Source: an uncultured Dorea sp.
Lineage (GTDB): Bacteria > Bacillota > Clostridia > Lachnospirales > Lachnospiraceae
Length of the DNA: 23,303 nucleotides
Direction of reading: 5' to 3'
NCBI GenBank assembly: GCA_910587575.1
Contig: CAJULU010000063.1
Location: forward strand, 1 to 23,303
Positions 22,380 to 23,303 of this stretch are shown piece after piece. The notes under the pieces are model-generated. The model was not told where the DNA came from. It saw only the letters and a program-made list of their open reading frames with translations, and searched no databases. A program made the translations under genes and the position numbers. The stretch's first letter is position 1. Every line of letters begins with the position of its first letter.

Positions 22380-22436
22380 GTATTTAAAGATAGTTGGCTG
22401 CAGATAGTTAGATTTTGGTTGGAAGGAGCGTAAAAA

Positions 22437-23303
22437 ATGGACAGGCGGAAGAAAAAACTTCCTATTGGAATTGAAAATTTTGAAGATATCAGAAAAGAAG
22501 ATTTTTATTACGTTGATAAAACAGGACTTATTACGGAATTACTTCATAATTGGGGAGCAGTGAATCTGTTCACCCGTCCCAGAAGATTCGGGAAAACGTT
22601 GAATATGAGCATGTTGGAGCATTTTTTCTCACTGAATGGAGATAAAAGTATTTTTGAGGGATTGGAAATTTCAAAGGAAACATCAGTTTGTGAAGAATAT
22701 ATGGGAAAATATCCAGTTATCTCTGTTTCACTGAAGGGAATTGATGCACGAAACTATGAAATGGCATTTCAAATGGCAGTTCAGATTATAAAAAGAGTTC
22801 CTGCAAAAGTACAGTATCTTTTGGAGGGTGATGTTTTAAGTGAACAGGATAAAGCGGAATATCGAAAGCTTCTGGATGATAATATGTCAGAAGCGGTATT
22901 TTGTAATAGTTTGAGAGTATTATCAGAATAATTAGAAAAATATCATGGAACGAAAGTTATCCTGCTGATTGACGAATATGACGTCCCGCTGGCAAAGGCG
23001 CATACAAACGGATACTATGACCAGATGATTTCTTTAATCAGGAATCTGTTTGGAGAGGTGCTGAAGACGAATAATAGTTTAAAATTTGCGGTGCTGACGG
23101 GATGCCTTCGGATTTCAAAGGAGAGTATTTTTACCGGGCTTAATAACCTGAAGGTGTTGACGATTGCGGATGAACGTTTTGATGAATACTTCGGTTTTAC
23201 AGACAAAGAGGTGAAAGAACTTCTGGAGTATTATGGCGTGATGGAGCACTATGAGGCGGTAAAAAGATGGTATGACGGCTACCAGTTTGGGAATGTAGGA
23301 GTG
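22437..23303 (+). pseudogene. AAA-ATPase-like protein (PF09820 type), in-frame TAA, truncated by window end
   Basis: The start is well supported (AAGGAG 9 nt before ATG). The N-terminus KLPIGIENFEDIRKEDFYYVDKT and the Walker A-like FTRPRRFGKTLNMSML (residues 45-60) are typical of the AAA_ATPase-like/DUF1703 proteins common in gut Clostridia and Bacteroidetes. A TAA at 22929-22931 (codon 165) follows SLRVLSE. The same frame then resumes at once with LEKYHGTKVILLIDEYDVPL (Walker B-like LLIDEYD), FAVLTGCLRISKESIFTGLNNL, FDEYFGFTDKEV and WYDGYQFGN, and stays open to the window end. The stop therefore separates the two nucleotide-binding motifs. Family members often carry a C-terminal PD-(D/E)XK-like nuclease domain, which would lie outside the window. 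Their cellular role is not established. Confidence 0.82.

Larger units (their letters stand above)
21532..22393 (+). repeat. Direct repeat copy B: comEC 3' end plus downstream promoter
   Basis: Second copy of the segment at 16984-17853, same orientation, about 4.5 kb downstream. Similarity starts abruptly at CTTGTAGACGGCGGGAGCAG, right after the TnpC-like sequence, and ends shortly after the duplicated TATAATGTATTT. Confidence 0.92.

Overview
The window looks like part of a chromosome from an anaerobic Firmicute of the class Clostridia, most likely family Lachnospiraceae. This is inferred from AGGAGG-type ribosome binding sites, moderate GC, the arginine gene order argC-(GNAT)-argJ-argB-argD, a comEA/two-component/GerMN/comEC operon, and accessory genes typical of that family (AlbA_2, AAA-ATPase-like, Tn554-type recombinases). 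No taxonomic search was possible.

Layout. (1) 1-280: the tail of a coiled-coil ORF, ending inside a nested palindrome that separates it from the convergent argG. (2) 286-1604: argG on the minus strand with its own promoter and an ARG-box-like site. (3) 1715-3737: a consensus promoter, a repeat-rich leader, and a PadR-type regulator overlapping a SEDS-family (FtsW/RodA-like) membrane protein with an N-terminal HAAS-like domain. (4) 3817-5642: an AT-richer two-gene island, DUF262 plus a HEPN-type protein, the second interrupted by an in-frame TAG. (5) 5651-10746: the arginine operon argC, GNAT, argJ, argB, argD. Its putative promoter, ARG box and a perfect 18-bp inverted repeat overlap. With argG this covers the acetylated ornithine steps and argininosuccinate synthesis; argF, argH and argR are not in the window. 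(6) 10827-11258: a small YdcZ-type membrane protein. (7) 11356-17775: a compact operon of a ComEA lipoprotein, OmpR-type response regulator, histidine kinase, GerMN lipoprotein and ComEC, with overlapping or nearly touching genes.

(8) 17776-23303: a degenerate accessory zone. The last ~790 bp of comEC plus ~80 bp of downstream promoter DNA occur twice, at 16984-17853 and 21532-22393. The first copy leads into a broken AlbA_2-type gene and then remnants of a Tn554-like element: a chimera of two tyrosine recombinases, and a TnpC-like gene whose 3' end is fused in frame to the second comEC fragment. That second fragment carries a 1-nt frameshift. After its copy of the promoter comes an AAA-ATPase-like gene with an in-frame TAA, which runs off the window.

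No CRISPR array, tRNA or rRNA was seen. The most unusual features are the duplicated comEC end/promoter cassette serving two different accessory genes, the TnpC-ComEC gene fusion, the recombinase chimera, three genes each broken by a single in-frame stop, and the overlapping terminator/promoter/operator before argC.
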